The notes: generated by a model not told the origin, from the letters alone. 64,000 nucleotides of DNA from Bdellovibrionales bacterium RIFOXYD12_FULL_39_22 (GCA_001770205.1 MEQL01000038.1:41314-105313); one strand, 5' to 3'; shown: positions 52,674 through 62,368, counted from the stretch's first letter. Program-made: numbers and translations.

Positions 52674-53567
52674 ATGTCGGACAGGAATGTATCGCAGTGG
52701 TTGCTTGGTAACAACCGTTATGCTGGTGCTGTTGCGAAAGAACCAGCAGTCAATTGGCGTAATTGCAAAACGATATCAGTAACTGGTGGTAAAGGCGGAG
52801 TTGGTAAGACTTCCGTTTCTATCAAAGTGGCCAAATTGCTTGCAGAGGCCGGCAATAAAGTTTTACTGATTGATTGCGATTATAATCTTTCTAATACTCA
52901 TATCAAATTAGGACTGCCACTTAGTAATAATATTTACTCTTTTGTGGTCAAGCAGGTTCCGTTTGAGGAATGTCTATACAAAGATGGAAATTTTCATTTG
53001 CTATCAGGCTGTAATGGAGATGTGGAACTTTTTTCCAATGGCCTTGATCTAGATAAGATCGTGATAAATATTCTTATCGAACAAGAGCGAAATTATGACT
53101 ACATAGTTTTGGATTGCCCGGCAGGAATTGCCCAAGAGAATCTGACTATTAATGCTTACACTGACTATCGTTTTGTTGTGATTACTCCAGATAAATCTTC
53201 AATAACTGACTCTTATGCACTAATGAAAATATTGAAAACAAAATATGGAGTAAATGAGAATCATCTGATTATCAACAAGGTCTCCTCAGTTGCTCAATAT
53301 CAACGCATGGTTAAGATAATCTCTGATACAGTTGATAGTTATTTGCAATGTCGCTTGCACATACTAGGCAATATTTTCAAGAATGATCAGGCGATTGATC
53401 TTTTTGATTCTATATTGCTTTCTGCGGAAAAAAATTCCCTCGATGATAATTTTCGTAAAGTCGTTGGCCGCTTTACCGAGGAGCTTGAGGCCACTGGCGA
53501 AATCAGAAATGATTATTGCGCTAAACCAGTTGGCAGTGAACAGAATGTTCACCACGTGATTAGCTAA
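52674..53567 (+). CDS. flhG: FlhG (MinD-like ATPase)
   Basis: A 297-residue MinD/ParA-family ATPase that limits flagellar number and works with FlhF. The deviant Walker A GGKGGVGKT is at 38-46. LLIDCDYNLSNTHIKLG follows, then YDYIVLDCPAGI. A C-terminal amphipathic region (NFRKVVGRFTEELE) could act as the membrane-targeting helix. In contrast to FlhF, all nucleotide-binding residues are intact. The 35-residue N-terminal lead replaces the DQAxxLR-type peptide that activates FlhF GTPase in other species, which fits loss of GTPase in the neighbouring FlhF. Confidence 0.93.
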   Translation: MSDRNVSQWLLGNNRYAGAVAKEPAVNWRNCKTISVTGGKGGVGKTSVSIKVAKLLAEAGNKVLLIDCDYNLSNTHIKLGLPLSNNIYSFVVKQVPFEECLYKDGNFHLLSGCNGDVELFSNGLDLDKIVINILIEQERNYDYIVLDCPAGIAQENLTINAYTDYRFVVITPDKSSITDSYALMKILKTKYGVNENHLIINKVSSVAQYQRMVKIISDTVDSYLQCRLHILGNIFKNDQAIDLFDSILLSAEKNSLDDNFRKVVGRFTEELEATGEIRNDYCAKPVGSEQNVHHVIS

Positions 53568-53577
53568 GGAGTGCTGC

Positions 53578-54363
53578 ATGTCAACCTTGTCAAACAAACT
53601 AAAAAACCTAACAGACTATCGCTCAACAGTTGGCCCGGATGTTAAAGATAAAATCATTGTTGAGTATGCTCCACTGATTAAGTATATTGCACAGAAAATA
53701 GCTTCACGTCTTCCCGCCAATATTGAGCTGGATGATTTAATTTCCTGTGGAGTCATTGGCCTAATGGATGCCATTGAGAAGTTTGATCCATCGCGCGATA
53801 ACAAATTTAAAACTTATGCCGAATTTAGAATTAGAGGTGCTATTTTAGATGAGTTGCGTGCGCAAGATTGGGTTCCGCGTTCCATCAGAGAAAAGGCAAA
53901 ATTAGTAGAGCGAACTTATTCGAAGCTCGAGGCCTCGCTTGGCCGTCCGGCCACCGATGAAGAAATGTGTGAAGAATTGCATATTTCTCAAGAAGAATTC
54001 CATGACTTGCTCAATAAAGCAAAATCCATTTCGTTACTCAATATTGATGACTCGGCCACATTTAATAGAGGGGACAAAAAACTAATTGCAGGTGTAATGG
54101 AAAGTAGTAAAACTTCCAATCCTTTTGTGGCCGTAAGTCATAGCGATATTCGAGAAAAAATTAAAGAAGGAATTAAGGCCTTACCGGAAAAACAACGCCT
54201 GGTGCTTTCGTTGTACTACTATGAGGATTTGAATCTAAAAGAAATTGGTCAGGTATTGGATGTTACGGAATCTCGAGTCTCTCAGTTGCATACGCAAGCG
54301 ATTATCAAGCTAAAGAGTAAGCTCAAGGGCGTATTTGATTCTCCAGAAGATCTCTCAATGTGA
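53578..54363 (+). CDS. fliA: Flagellar sigma factor sigma-28 (FliA)
   Basis: A 261-residue sigma-70-family factor of the FliA/WhiG group that transcribes late flagellar and chemotaxis genes. Region 2 reads LPANIELDDLISCGVIGLMDAIEKFDPSR with KFKTYAEFRIRGAILDELR. Region 3 contains LGRPATDEEMCEELHIS, and region 4 has LYYYEDLNLKEIGQVLDVTESRVSQLHTQ. It is the last gene of the flagellar operon, ten bases after flhG, with AAGGAG at the ATG. No FlgM gene is visible nearby. Confidence 0.96.
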   Translation: MSTLSNKLKNLTDYRSTVGPDVKDKIIVEYAPLIKYIAQKIASRLPANIELDDLISCGVIGLMDAIEKFDPSRDNKFKTYAEFRIRGAILDELRAQDWVPRSIREKAKLVERTYSKLEASLGRPATDEEMCEELHISQEEFHDLLNKAKSISLLNIDDSATFNRGDKKLIAGVMESSKTSNPFVAVSHSDIREKIKEGIKALPEKQRLVLSLYYYEDLNLKEIGQVLDVTESRVSQLHTQAIIKLKSKLKGVFDSPEDLSM

Positions 54364-54370
54364 TTTTTCT

Positions 54371-54406
54371 AATCTCTAATAATCTCTAAAATCTCTATAA
54401 ACTCTA
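54371..54406 (+). repeat. Phased AATCTCTA repeats
   Basis: AATCTCTA occurs at 54371, 54381 and 54390, followed by a partial ACTCTA at 54401, spaced about one helical turn apart. The block lies just after fliA, in the 150-base gap before the PAS protein gene. It could be an operator or chance low complexity. Confidence 0.5.
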
Positions 54407-54513
54407 AAATTCCAGAGCAAATTAGTTTAAGCTTCTCTGTCATAGCTTTTACTTTCTATTTCATTTTCTTTCTATCATAATATTTACAACCATGGATGGG
54501 TTCGGGAGAAATT

Positions 54514-56928
54514 ATGAAGATTAAAATTTCCAGTATTGTTCACTACTATTATACCTTTGTTTTATTATCGCTAATAACTGCCTTGGGCCTTGGCATTTAC
54601 ACTTACTGGTTTGATGGGCCAGCGAACGTGGAAAATATTAACGCAATTTTTGAGGCCTCTATTTTAGTTGATAACTTCAAAAAACGTGATGATCTAAAAG
54701 TTATTAGCAGCAAAATTAATAGTGATCAGGCCACTGAAGCGGTAAAGTCTATAATTCTATTTCAAAATGATCTGCAACAGATCAATAGGATTGTGGCCAA
54801 GCAAAGTGAGTATGAAGAAATCACCAAGGGGGTCGCGGCCTTAAAATCTTCCATGAATAATGTAATCTCTTTGGCAGATTTATCTACGGTGATGAATGTT
54901 ATGCTAACCAAAATTGAAGAGTTTGAGCAAATGGTCTCTTCCAATAATTGGCGAACGCTTACAAGAATTGCGGGCAGATTAAAGGCACAGTTATCTATAA
55001 AAAAAGTCCCAGGGGCCGAACTTTATAATCTAAATCGCTTGCGATTGTTAAATAGAAATTTAAATAGTGAGATCAAGTCCATAAAAGAGGTAACAGAGTC
55101 TTCTGTTCTTTCTCGGCCCAATAAAGACATGATTATTTCCAAGATAGCATCGGTGGATGTTGAGTTGAGTATGCTGGGAAAATATTTGGAAGAAATGGAT
55201 CGCTTTAACAACACATTAGGTTCCTTGCGTGCTAAATACTCTACTTGGGTGCAGAAAATTTCTCCCGATATTGATGATAAGCGAGCGCTGTTAGAAGAGC
55301 GTTCGCAAATGCTACTTTTGATTTTAAGTGGGATAGTTGGCTTTGCTCTGCTTTCTGCCTTTTTGGGATTTATATTAAATAGGCAGAGCGCTAAAAATAT
55401 TCGCAGGGCCGTGGAAGCAAATTTCATTCAAGTAGTTAGTGAAGGATTAATTCCTACTAAAGATATAGAAATGAATTTTGATAAGAAGTTTTCTTTGGAA
55501 TTTGCAAAGCTAAAAGACTACTTGCATAAAAGAATGAGCTTTGGCTCTTACTTTCAAGACGCATTACCCTTTCCGGCATTATTGCTTGACCATAATTTAA
55601 GCTTGGCCTGGGGGAATCCTCTTTTCTATGAAATTTGGAATTTAGAGAAAGTAAAAAACAGTAGCACTACGATCACTTGGGATTTTTTGCAGCAATTTAC
55701 TAATCTAGGAGAAGATGATCCAATTATTTTAGCTTTGCGAGATAAGATTGCGGGGATTTATCAAATTCAAATTAAGGCAAAAAACAAAGATCAAAATATC
55801 CCCTATGAAATGTACGTTTCTCCGATTGAACACAGCGGGGTTACGCGTGTTATGATATTTTTATATCCACTTGTTTCACTAGAAGAGACTATTGCCAATC
55901 AGACAAAATCCATTGTGGGGCCTGTTTCTAGAATGCTCGATAGCTTGATTTCTAAAAATTTAGATCAAGTCTCTAAAGATAAGATGGGAAAAGATTTTGA
56001 TGTGGCCGGGATAAAAAAAGTTTTTGAAAAATTCTGTCTGCTTAATGAAAAGAGTGAAAATGAAAGGGGCCTAATCTTGCAGAAAGTGGCGCAATTGACC
56101 GAACAGCTAGCGGATAAGACAAAGTTGGTACAGTCGGCCGGTGAAATTTCACAAAATTTATTACAGGAGGCAGCAGATGTTTTTAAAACATTGGGTAATG
56201 TTAAAGGCAGTATTATCTCGGTAGTAGAGATAAGAAATGAAATTGAAACTCTTTTCCAATCTACTGTACGAATTATTAAACAAGTAGTCGGCGATAAAAA
56301 AACAGTTCTAGATTCAGTTGCAAAATCACGGCAGGTAATTTCGGAAACGGTCTCTTCGCTGGATAAGGTTAAGGCCGGCCGAGATGCAATTAAAAAACAG
56401 AAGGCAAATTTTGATGCATCATTGTCTAAGATGGTTCAGCGCACTAATGAAATGTTGATAAGTGAAAAAACAGACGATGCTGTCTCCTACCGAGTTAAGG
56501 AGGTATTGACTTCTTTCAGGCAGGAAATGAAGGGGCTAGATGCTTTGGGAAGAAAAATTTCAGATGAGATGGTTAATTTAGATGTTGGAATATCCAAAAT
56601 TGAGATGATTAATGGTGGTTTCGTTGTTCCTGATTTTAAACATGGCCGCGATGAATTTAATAGCGCCAATGGGCTGGTAGAATCGGCCAGTAAGGATATG
56701 AGTGAACTATCAATAGAAGGCCAGAAAGAAGATGAAAAACTAATTGATACCTTGAAAGATTTAGTGGCCAAATTAACCAAAATTAGTGAGGAGATCTCTT
56801 TTGCCAAAGGTTTATTGGAGATTGAGAAAGAAAATAGGCCAGAAGTGTTGGAAGTAAATGAATTATCTATTCCCAGTGCGCAGCAGTTAACGAATGTGAC
56901 TTTAGAAGGAGTTGTTAATCTTCAGTGA
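54514..56928 (+). CDS. Membrane sensor-like protein with PAS domain and long coiled coil
   Basis: An 804-residue protein. One membrane helix lies at 12-32 (YYTFVLLSLITALGLGIYTYWF) and a second at about 264-288, enclosing a 230-residue helical periplasmic domain. A PAS-like domain follows at about 342-460 (ALPFPALLLDHNLSLAWGN, then SVTRVMIFL-like strands), then some 300 residues of coiled coil (505-800). Topology resembles a chemoreceptor or sensor, but I see no HAMP, no kinase domain and no recognisable methyl-accepting signaling hairpin, so the output is unclear. It directly follows the flagellar operon. The ATG at 54514 has GGGAG five bases upstream. A longer frame from 54496 is disfavoured. 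Its 3' end overlaps convergent coaE by 14 bases. Confidence 0.75.
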   Translation: MKIKISSIVHYYYTFVLLSLITALGLGIYTYWFDGPANVENINAIFEASILVDNFKKRDDLKVISSKINSDQATEAVKSIILFQNDLQQINRIVAKQSEYEEITKGVAALKSSMNNVISLADLSTVMNVMLTKIEEFEQMVSSNNWRTLTRIAGRLKAQLSIKKVPGAELYNLNRLRLLNRNLNSEIKSIKEVTESSVLSRPNKDMIISKIASVDVELSMLGKYLEEMDRFNNTLGSLRAKYSTWVQKISPDIDDKRALLEERSQMLLLILSGIVGFALLSAFLGFILNRQSAKNIRRAVEANFIQVVSEGLIPTKDIEMNFDKKFSLEFAKLKDYLHKRMSFGSYFQDALPFPALLLDHNLSLAWGNPLFYEIWNLEKVKNSSTTITWDFLQQFTNLGEDDPIILALRDKIAGIYQIQIKAKNKDQNIPYEMYVSPIEHSGVTRVMIFLYPLVSLEETIANQTKSIVGPVSRMLDSLISKNLDQVSKDKMGKDFDVAGIKKVFEKFCLLNEKSENERGLILQKVAQLTEQLADKTKLVQSAGEISQNLLQEAADVFKTLGNVKGSIISVVEIRNEIETLFQSTVRIIKQVVGDKKTVLDSVAKSRQVISETVSSLDKVKAGRDAIKKQKANFDASLSKMVQRTNEMLISEKTDDAVSYRVKEVLTSFRQEMKGLDALGRKISDEMVNLDVGISKIEMINGGFVVPDFKHGRDEFNSANGLVESASKDMSELSIEGQKEDEKLIDTLKDLVAKLTKISEEISFAKGLLEIEKENRPEVLEVNELSIPSAQQLTNVTLEGVVNLQ

Positions 56929-57595
56929 TTATGTTCACTATGTTTTGAACGCTTGTGGCCAATTTTGTCTGCCGTTTGCTTGTTGGATTGTCGCTATTAT
57001 TATCAATAACAAAATCAGAAAGTTTCCGTTTTTGTTCTATGTCCATTTGAGTGGCAATAATTTTTTGGGCCAGGGATAGATCAATAGAATCTCGGGCCAT
57101 CAGGCGTTTTGTTTGAATCTCTTTCGAGGCATAGACCGTAATAATCAAATCAAAAGAGGACGATATTTTTTTTTCAAATAGTAGTGGAACATCGTAGATA
57201 ACAAAAGGGGGCCTCTTATTGTCTTGCTGTAGGGAACTAACGGAGGCAAGAAAATAATCTTTAATTTTAGGATGTAGAAAATTTTCTAATAACTCCAAAT
57301 CATTTACATTGGCAAAAACTTTCTCCCGTAATTTTCTAAAGTCAATTTGCTTTGTTGTGCTATCTACTACTTCTGGAAAATGGTGTTGGATAAAGAGTTG
57401 ACTTTCTGGCCTGCGATAAATTTCTTTGACGATTTTATCAGCACAAATGACAGAAAAATTCATGGATTCTAAAATTAAGGACACCGAAGATTTTCCGGTG
57501 GCAATTCCTCCGGTGAGGCCAATTATGGGAACTCCGCAATTATATAAGCGTGTAGTGGAAGTTAATTTAATAAACTCTTTTTTTAGGTTTATCAT
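56915..57595 (-). CDS. coaE: Dephospho-CoA kinase
   Basis: Phosphorylates the 3' hydroxyl of dephospho-CoA, the last step of coenzyme A synthesis. The P-loop GLTGGIATGKSSVS, DADKIVKEIY-like ADKIVKEIY and YDVPLLFEK segments are diagnostic, as is RLMARDSIDLSLAQKIIATQ. At 226 residues it is slightly longer than usual because of a 20-residue N-terminal lead. It follows mazG by 20 bases in a minus-strand pair. Confidence 0.93.
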   Translation of the reverse strand: MINLKKEFIKLTSTTRLYNCGVPIIGLTGGIATGKSSVSLILESMNFSVICADKIVKEIYRRPESQLFIQHHFPEVVDSTTKQIDFRKLREKVFANVNDLELLENFLHPKIKDYFLASVSSLQQDNKRPPFVIYDVPLLFEKKISSSFDLIITVYASKEIQTKRLMARDSIDLSLAQKIIATQMDIEQKRKLSDFVIDNNSDNPTSKRQTKLATSVQNIVNIITED

Positions 57596-57615
57596 TATTT
57601 AATATTCCATTGTTC

Positions 57616-58446
57616 CTAAGCTTTCCTTTGTTTGTCTTCTTTTTCAATTTTTTTAACTCGATCCCAGTAGACATCCATCTGTGTCTGATTCATCTCTTCA
57701 AAAGATTTTCCTTCTGCCAAAATCATATCCTCCATTTGAGAAAAACGATTCAAAAATTTACGATTGGCCATGCGCAGAGTTTCTTCTGGATCAAATTTAT
57801 AATGTCGTAAAAGTTGGGCCATGGAAAATAAAATATCACCCAATTCTTCTTGAATGTGTGAAAGATTTTTTTCAGGTTTTAGTAGCTCTTCTTTATACTC
57901 TCGCCATTCTCCTTCTACCACACCTATCACTGCCTCCGCATTATCCCAGTCGAACTTTATCTGATTACTTTTTTGGCCTATTTTATAGGCAGAGTATAAT
58001 GCTGGGAATTTAAGATAGTCATTGTTAAAAAATTTGGCCTTTTTTTCCGCTCCATCGATGGCCTGCGATTTTTCCACCTCTTTAATTTTTTTCCAATTTG
58101 TCACCACTTCGTCGGGGTTGAGATTATTTTCTAAATCACCAAAAATGTGAGGATGGCGGCGAATTAATTTATCGGATAGAACTTGGGATACGCTTTCTAA
58201 ATTAAAAGTTCCGCTCTGTTTAGCTATGGTGCAGTGTAGTATTACTTGCAATAATACATCTCCAATCTCTTCTTCCATGGCCGACACATTTCCATCTTCG
58301 CATGCCATCAAAAATTCATAGCTCTCTTCTAAAAGAAATCTAAGTAGTGATTGATGAGTTTGCTTCAGATCCCAAGGGCAGCCACCGTTAGGATCTCGTA
58401 ATTTTTCGATAATTTGCACAAGAGCTTCAAATTTTGGATAGTTCAT
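57616..58446 (-). CDS. mazG: Nucleoside triphosphate pyrophosphohydrolase MazG
   Basis: Cleaves NTPs and dNTPs to the monophosphate and pyrophosphate, cleaning unusual nucleotides from the pool. The signature LRDPNGGCPWDLKQTHQSL is followed by EESYEFLMACEDGN and EEEIGDVLLQV, which supply the Mg-binding Glu/Asp set. A second, weaker MazG half occupies the C-terminal part (EGEWREYKEELLKP, EELGDILFSM). It starts at the ATG at 58446. A TTG 13 codons upstream is unlikely. It is operonic with coaE and divergent from ybeY. Confidence 0.94.
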   Translation of the reverse strand: MNYPKFEALVQIIEKLRDPNGGCPWDLKQTHQSLLRFLLEESYEFLMACEDGNVSAMEEEIGDVLLQVILHCTIAKQSGTFNLESVSQVLSDKLIRRHPHIFGDLENNLNPDEVVTNWKKIKEVEKSQAIDGAEKKAKFFNNDYLKFPALYSAYKIGQKSNQIKFDWDNAEAVIGVVEGEWREYKEELLKPEKNLSHIQEELGDILFSMAQLLRHYKFDPEETLRMANRKFLNRFSQMEDMILAEGKSFEEMNQTQMDVYWDRVKKIEKEDKQRKA

Positions 58447-58700
58447 GTAGCGAGTTAATCCTTTTGAGGTTGGCCGAATTTCCAATCAATAATTATGGCC
58501 CTAAAGTACAATTTTACAAAGTGCCCCGTCAATCCTTATGGCCTCTTATTCTAATTTTTCACAAAACTGTCGATACTATTTATAATAACGATACAAACAA
58601 TGACTCTGATTGCGCTGAGAGATTGGCACAGAGTAATGCATATGTTATAAAAAACCTGCATAATCCAGTTTTGCGTAATGTATTAATATAAGAGCGTGTG

Positions 58701-59252
58701 ATGCACAGAAGGCAAATTAAATATCAAAATATTCAAATCCAAATTATAGATTCTGCCAGATCCGTCAAGACTAGTTTTATGACTCAAAAAATCATAAAGG
58801 GGCTCGAGTTGTTGGCCGAAGAATTAGCACATCTTCTTTTTGCTGAAAATCAAAACAGTCTTAATCTTGATAGACAGCGCATTGAAGGAGTAGAACTCAC
58901 TATTACTTTTTGTGGACAGCAACACATTCGACAACTAAATACCAAATATCGTCAAAAAAATAAAATAACTGATGTTCTCTCTTTTGCCTTACATGCTGAT
59001 TTGCGAAATAGTAAAAAAACTAATGGGCATTTTGCTCTTAAGAAATTAAACTTAGGAGATATTGTAATTTGTCGAGAGGTTGCAAAAAGGCAGTCCTTGG
59101 AATTTGAAATTCCACTTTATAGTGAAGTCCTGCATTTGGCCCTGCACGGCATGCTTCATCTTTGTGGGTACGATCATGAGCAAGGTGGAAAAGAGCAAAA
59201 AATAATGGAGTGGCTAGAAGATTTTTATATACGACGACTTATAAAAAAATAA
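58701..59252 (+). CDS. ybeY: Endoribonuclease YbeY
   Basis: A metal-dependent RNase needed for 16S rRNA 3' processing and ribosome quality control. The zinc triad sits in LHLALHGMLHLCGYDHE (His-x3-His-x5-His), and KYRQKNKITDVLSFAL is the other family hallmark. At 183 residues it is longer than the usual 155 because of an N-terminal lead. AAGAG precedes the ATG. A GTG one codon earlier is possible. Confidence 0.93.
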   Translation: MHRRQIKYQNIQIQIIDSARSVKTSFMTQKIIKGLELLAEELAHLLFAENQNSLNLDRQRIEGVELTITFCGQQHIRQLNTKYRQKNKITDVLSFALHADLRNSKKTNGHFALKKLNLGDIVICREVAKRQSLEFEIPLYSEVLHLALHGMLHLCGYDHEQGGKEQKIMEWLEDFYIRRLIKK

Positions 59253-59285
59253 ATCAGAGTAAATTAGAGTAAGGCAGAAAAAGAG

Positions 59286-60411
59286 ATGAATGAAAAATAC
59301 AAAATTGAATTGGCAGAGAAAAATTCGACTATAAGGAACTATCAAGAAAAAATTGCTATGTTGCGGAGGTCGCTTTGAGGTTGATAGTAAAAAAGAGCGA
59401 TTGTCCAACATAGTTCAAATGGAAGCGTTGGAAGGCTACTGGGAAGATACCGATAATGCCGCCAAAATTCAAAAAGAAAAATCTATTTTAGAAGAAACTG
59501 TTTTTTCTGTTAAAAAAGTAGAAGATCTCTACGAAGAGTTTTTTATCCTTACTGATTTTGCAACTAAAGATGATGATGAATCTTCAGCTCTAGAGGCCTT
59601 TGGTGTTTTTGATAATTTTATAAAATATTATTCTGAGCTTGAAAAAAAGGCCCTTCTTTCGGGAGAGGTTGACCCCAATAATGCTATTGTTTCGATAAAT
59701 GCGGGAGCGGGAGGAACAGAATCTTGTGATTGGGCCCAAATGTTGTATCGTATGGTTACTCGCTGGGCCGAGCATCGGAAATTTTCTTGTCAAATTTTAG
59801 ATCAACAAGTCGGTGATTCTGCCGGAATTAAGTCCGTGACTTTTATGGTTAACGGTAATTTTGCTTATGGCCTACTTAAATCCGAAAGTGGGATTCATCG
59901 CTTAGTACGCATCTCTCCTTTTGATGCCAATAAACGTCGACATACTTCTTTTGCCTCTATTTTTGTAGTGCCTGAATTGGATGACACCATTGAGATAAAA
60001 ATTGAAGATAAAGATATTAAAATTGATGTTTTTCGCGCAGGCGGTGCCGGAGGCCAGGGGGTTAATACCACTGACTCTGCTGTTCGCATTACTCATTTTC
60101 CTTCAGGGATAGTGGTTACATGCCAAAATGAGCGCTCGCAGGTACAAAATAAAGCGCAAGCAATGAAGGTTTTAAAGTCAAGACTCTATGATCGTGCAAT
60201 GGCGGAAAAACGTGCTAAAGAAAAAGAGATTGAATCAGAAAAAAAAGAGATTGGGTGGGGATCGCAAATTCGTTCTTATGTTTTGCACCCCTATAAATTA
60301 GTCAAAGACCATCGAACTTCCTACGAGGTGAGTACGGCCGAAAAAGTATTAGATGGAGATCTTGATGATTTTATGGCCGCCTACTTACAATGGATGGCCT
60401 GCGGTGACTAA
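59286..60411 (+). CDS. prfB: Peptide chain release factor 2 (programmed +1 frameshift)
   Basis: Reads UGA and UAA stop codons and releases the peptide. The first 30 codons from the ATG at 59286 end in CTT TGA (59373-59378). Reading continues only after a +1 shift, giving L-EVDSKKERL, the normal RF2 sequence. An internal CGGAGG lies three bases before the CTT, as in the classic autoregulatory site. Downstream, SPFDANKRRHTSF carries the SPF tripeptide, and AGGAGGQGVNTTDSAVRITH carries the catalytic GGQ. The joined product is 375 residues. The stop overlaps the start of the Lol permease gene. Confidence 0.96.
59364..59378 (+). promoter_or_regulatory. Programmed +1 frameshift site of prfB
   Basis: CGGAGG at 59364-59369 (Shine-Dalgarno-like), TCG spacer, CTT slippery codon, TGA stop at 59376-59378. 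Low RF2 lets the ribosome slip to the GAG frame at 59377, which autoregulates RF2. Confidence 0.93.
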
Positions 60412-61624
60412 TATTTTTAAAGCATTTGTCGCCATCTTGTTTCAAGATCGCTCCTCCTTGCGTTTTGCGATCGGAGTGGCAATAGGGATTTCTTTTTCCA
60501 TGGCCGTTATTTTGGCCACTATTGGAATCATGGATGGCTTTGATGAATCCTTGAAGGTTAATTTGAAAAAAAGTTTAGGTGATATTGCCATCAATTATCG
60601 CGATGGTTTCCTTTATACTGATGGCACTTTTGCAAAACAGTTGCAAAAAGATGAAAAGGAAAGAATTGGCCCTCTCTCTTTCATGTTAAGAGTTGAAGGA
60701 TTTATTATTGGAAAAGGAGTGGCGCGAGGAGTACAAATTAGCGGAATTGATCCGGCCATACACTCAGATATTGTGGGTTTAAATTTAAACTTTGCGGCCG
60801 ATGAAGTGGCGATTGGAATGGAGTTGGCCCATGATTTAGAATTAGCGGTTGGCGACGAAGTGGTGTTGGCCATGTCGCATGGAAACGATAGTATAAAAAC
60901 TTTGCCGGTGCTGAATAATTTTCGTATTGGCCAGATCGTTAATCATGGCATCTATTTAAAAGATAGTAGAGCAATCTATCTCCAACTTTCTCGAGTGCAA
61001 GAGATTTTACAACTTTTTGATAAGGCCAATATTGTTACCTTTAATATCAATAGCAAAATTAGATTTGAAAATGCTGTAGGGGAATATGTTAAGGCCGTTT
61101 CTTCGGAGATTGAGCATATTAGAGAATTTTTAGGAATCGATTATTCGATTCGTCCATTTTGGCATGAATACGCCGGCCTGTTGGAGGCAGTGGAAGTAGA
61201 GAAGGTTATGATTGGGTTGGTCCTGCAAGTCGTAGTTGTTGTCTCCATGTTTAATATGTTGGCATTTTTGATTTATGTTAATGAAAAATATGTTAAAGAG
61301 ATCTTTCTTTTGCGGGCCTTAGGCCTGACCAAAAGACGGTTGACTGGCATGTGGATGCAGTTGGTTTTCTTATTTTGGATGGTATCTGTACTTATTTCCT
61401 ATTTATTTGTTAAATTAATCAATTTGATTCTACAAAATCTCGACTTTTTTCAAGTGCCCGGGGAAATCTATAATTTGGCCCGGTTTAAAATAATTTTAGC
61501 ATCCAGTGACTACTTAGCAGTTTATGGCGGGGCCTTAATTTGGGTGATAGCTATCAGTGGGATTACACTTTATCGTTTATATAGAGTCTCGCTGTTGCAT
61601 GGATTGCGTAAAGAATTTGCTTAA
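60404..61624 (+). CDS. Lol-type lipoprotein-releasing ABC transporter permease
   Basis: A 406-residue inner-membrane permease with a MacB-like periplasmic domain: four membrane helices, the first at the N-terminus (FAIGVAIGISFSMAVILATIG), three in the C-terminal FtsX domain (LQVVVVVSMFNMLAFLIYV, QLVFLFWMVSVLISYLF, YGGALIWVIAISGITLY). The MDGFDESLK segment after the first helix is typical of LolC/E. With the ATPase gene that follows, it should extract outer-membrane lipoproteins, of which this window has many. The GTG at 60404 overlaps the prfB stop. Only one permease gene is present in the operon. Confidence 0.85.
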   Translation: MTNIFKAFVAILFQDRSSLRFAIGVAIGISFSMAVILATIGIMDGFDESLKVNLKKSLGDIAINYRDGFLYTDGTFAKQLQKDEKERIGPLSFMLRVEGFIIGKGVARGVQISGIDPAIHSDIVGLNLNFAADEVAIGMELAHDLELAVGDEVVLAMSHGNDSIKTLPVLNNFRIGQIVNHGIYLKDSRAIYLQLSRVQEILQLFDKANIVTFNINSKIRFENAVGEYVKAVSSEIEHIREFLGIDYSIRPFWHEYAGLLEAVEVEKVMIGLVLQVVVVVSMFNMLAFLIYVNEKYVKEIFLLRALGLTKRRLTGMWMQLVFLFWMVSVLISYLFVKLINLILQNLDFFQVPGEIYNLARFKIILASSDYLAVYGGALIWVIAISGITLYRLYRVSLLHGLRKEFA

Positions 61625-61633
61625 GGAGCTTAT

Positions 61634-62350
61634 ATGGTAATGACAGAAAAAACTCCTCGGCCATTGCTTGTGGCCAATAATGTTAAAAAAAGTTTTGATA
61701 AGGTCAATGCCCTTAATGGAGTGACGTTAACTTTATTTGAAGGTGATCAATATGTAATTCGTGGGGCCTCTGGTTGTGGAAAATCAACGCTTCTTTACTT
61801 GATGGGAGGGCTAGATCGTCCTACTTCTGGAAGTGTTGTGGTTAATGGCCAAGATCTTTCTCAATATGATGATGATGCGCTGGCCAAATTTAGAAATACT
61901 TTTACTGGACTAGTTTTCCAGTTTCATTTTTTGCTGCCTTCTATGAACTGTTTAAATAATATTTTACTTCCTGCTAGAATTGCCGGCGTGTCTCTTTCTA
62001 ATATCAAAGAGAATTGCCAAGAATTTGCACGAGAATTAGGAGTAGATCATTGTCTGGCCAAATATCCATTCCAATTATCAGGTGGAGAGCAGCAGCGTAT
62101 TAATATTATTCGCGCTCTTTCTTTGCGGCCAAAGCTTTTGCTTTGTGATGAGCCGACAGGAAATCTTGATCGTAAAAATGGCCAGAATGTTACTCGCATT
62201 CTTCTGGAATCGGCAAAACATTTTGGAGCAACCTTGGTGGTAGTAACTCACGATCAGAACGTGTCATCTCATTTTAAAAACGAGTTAGTGATGGAAGATG
62301 GCCGATTGATCGCGGATAGTCGTAATGCCGCGGAGTTGAATTTAAATTAA
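61634..62350 (+). CDS. lolD: Lol ABC transporter ATP-binding protein (LolD)
   Basis: The ATPase driving lipoprotein release. Walker A GASGCGKST, signature LSGGEQQRINIIRAL, Walker B LLLCDEPTGNLD and switch VVVTHD are all intact. The length of 238 is typical of the LolD/MacB/FtsE group. The order permease-ATPase with prfB upstream supports LolD. AAGGAG precedes the ATG, nine bases after the permease stop. Confidence 0.92.
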   Translation: MVMTEKTPRPLLVANNVKKSFDKVNALNGVTLTLFEGDQYVIRGASGCGKSTLLYLMGGLDRPTSGSVVVNGQDLSQYDDDALAKFRNTFTGLVFQFHFLLPSMNCLNNILLPARIAGVSLSNIKENCQEFARELGVDHCLAKYPFQLSGGEQQRINIIRALSLRPKLLLCDEPTGNLDRKNGQNVTRILLESAKHFGATLVVVTHDQNVSSHFKNELVMEDGRLIADSRNAAELNLN

Positions 62351-62363
62351 ATTTAAATTCAAC
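62335..62363. terminator. AT-rich palindrome between convergent genes
   Basis: GTTGAATTTAAAT and ATTTAAATTCAAC form a perfect 13-base stem around a TAA loop that contains the lolD stop codon. It lies between lolD and the convergent 62369 gene. AT-rich stems are weak terminators, but the position fits a bidirectional one. Confidence 0.4.
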
Positions 62364-62368
62364 TTAAT

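Noticed and set aside
58434..58691. An 85-codon frame between mazG and ybeY
   Set aside because: It begins with TTG inside the mazG start region, has no ribosome site and encodes no recognisable motif. The gap is better explained as a divergent promoter region.
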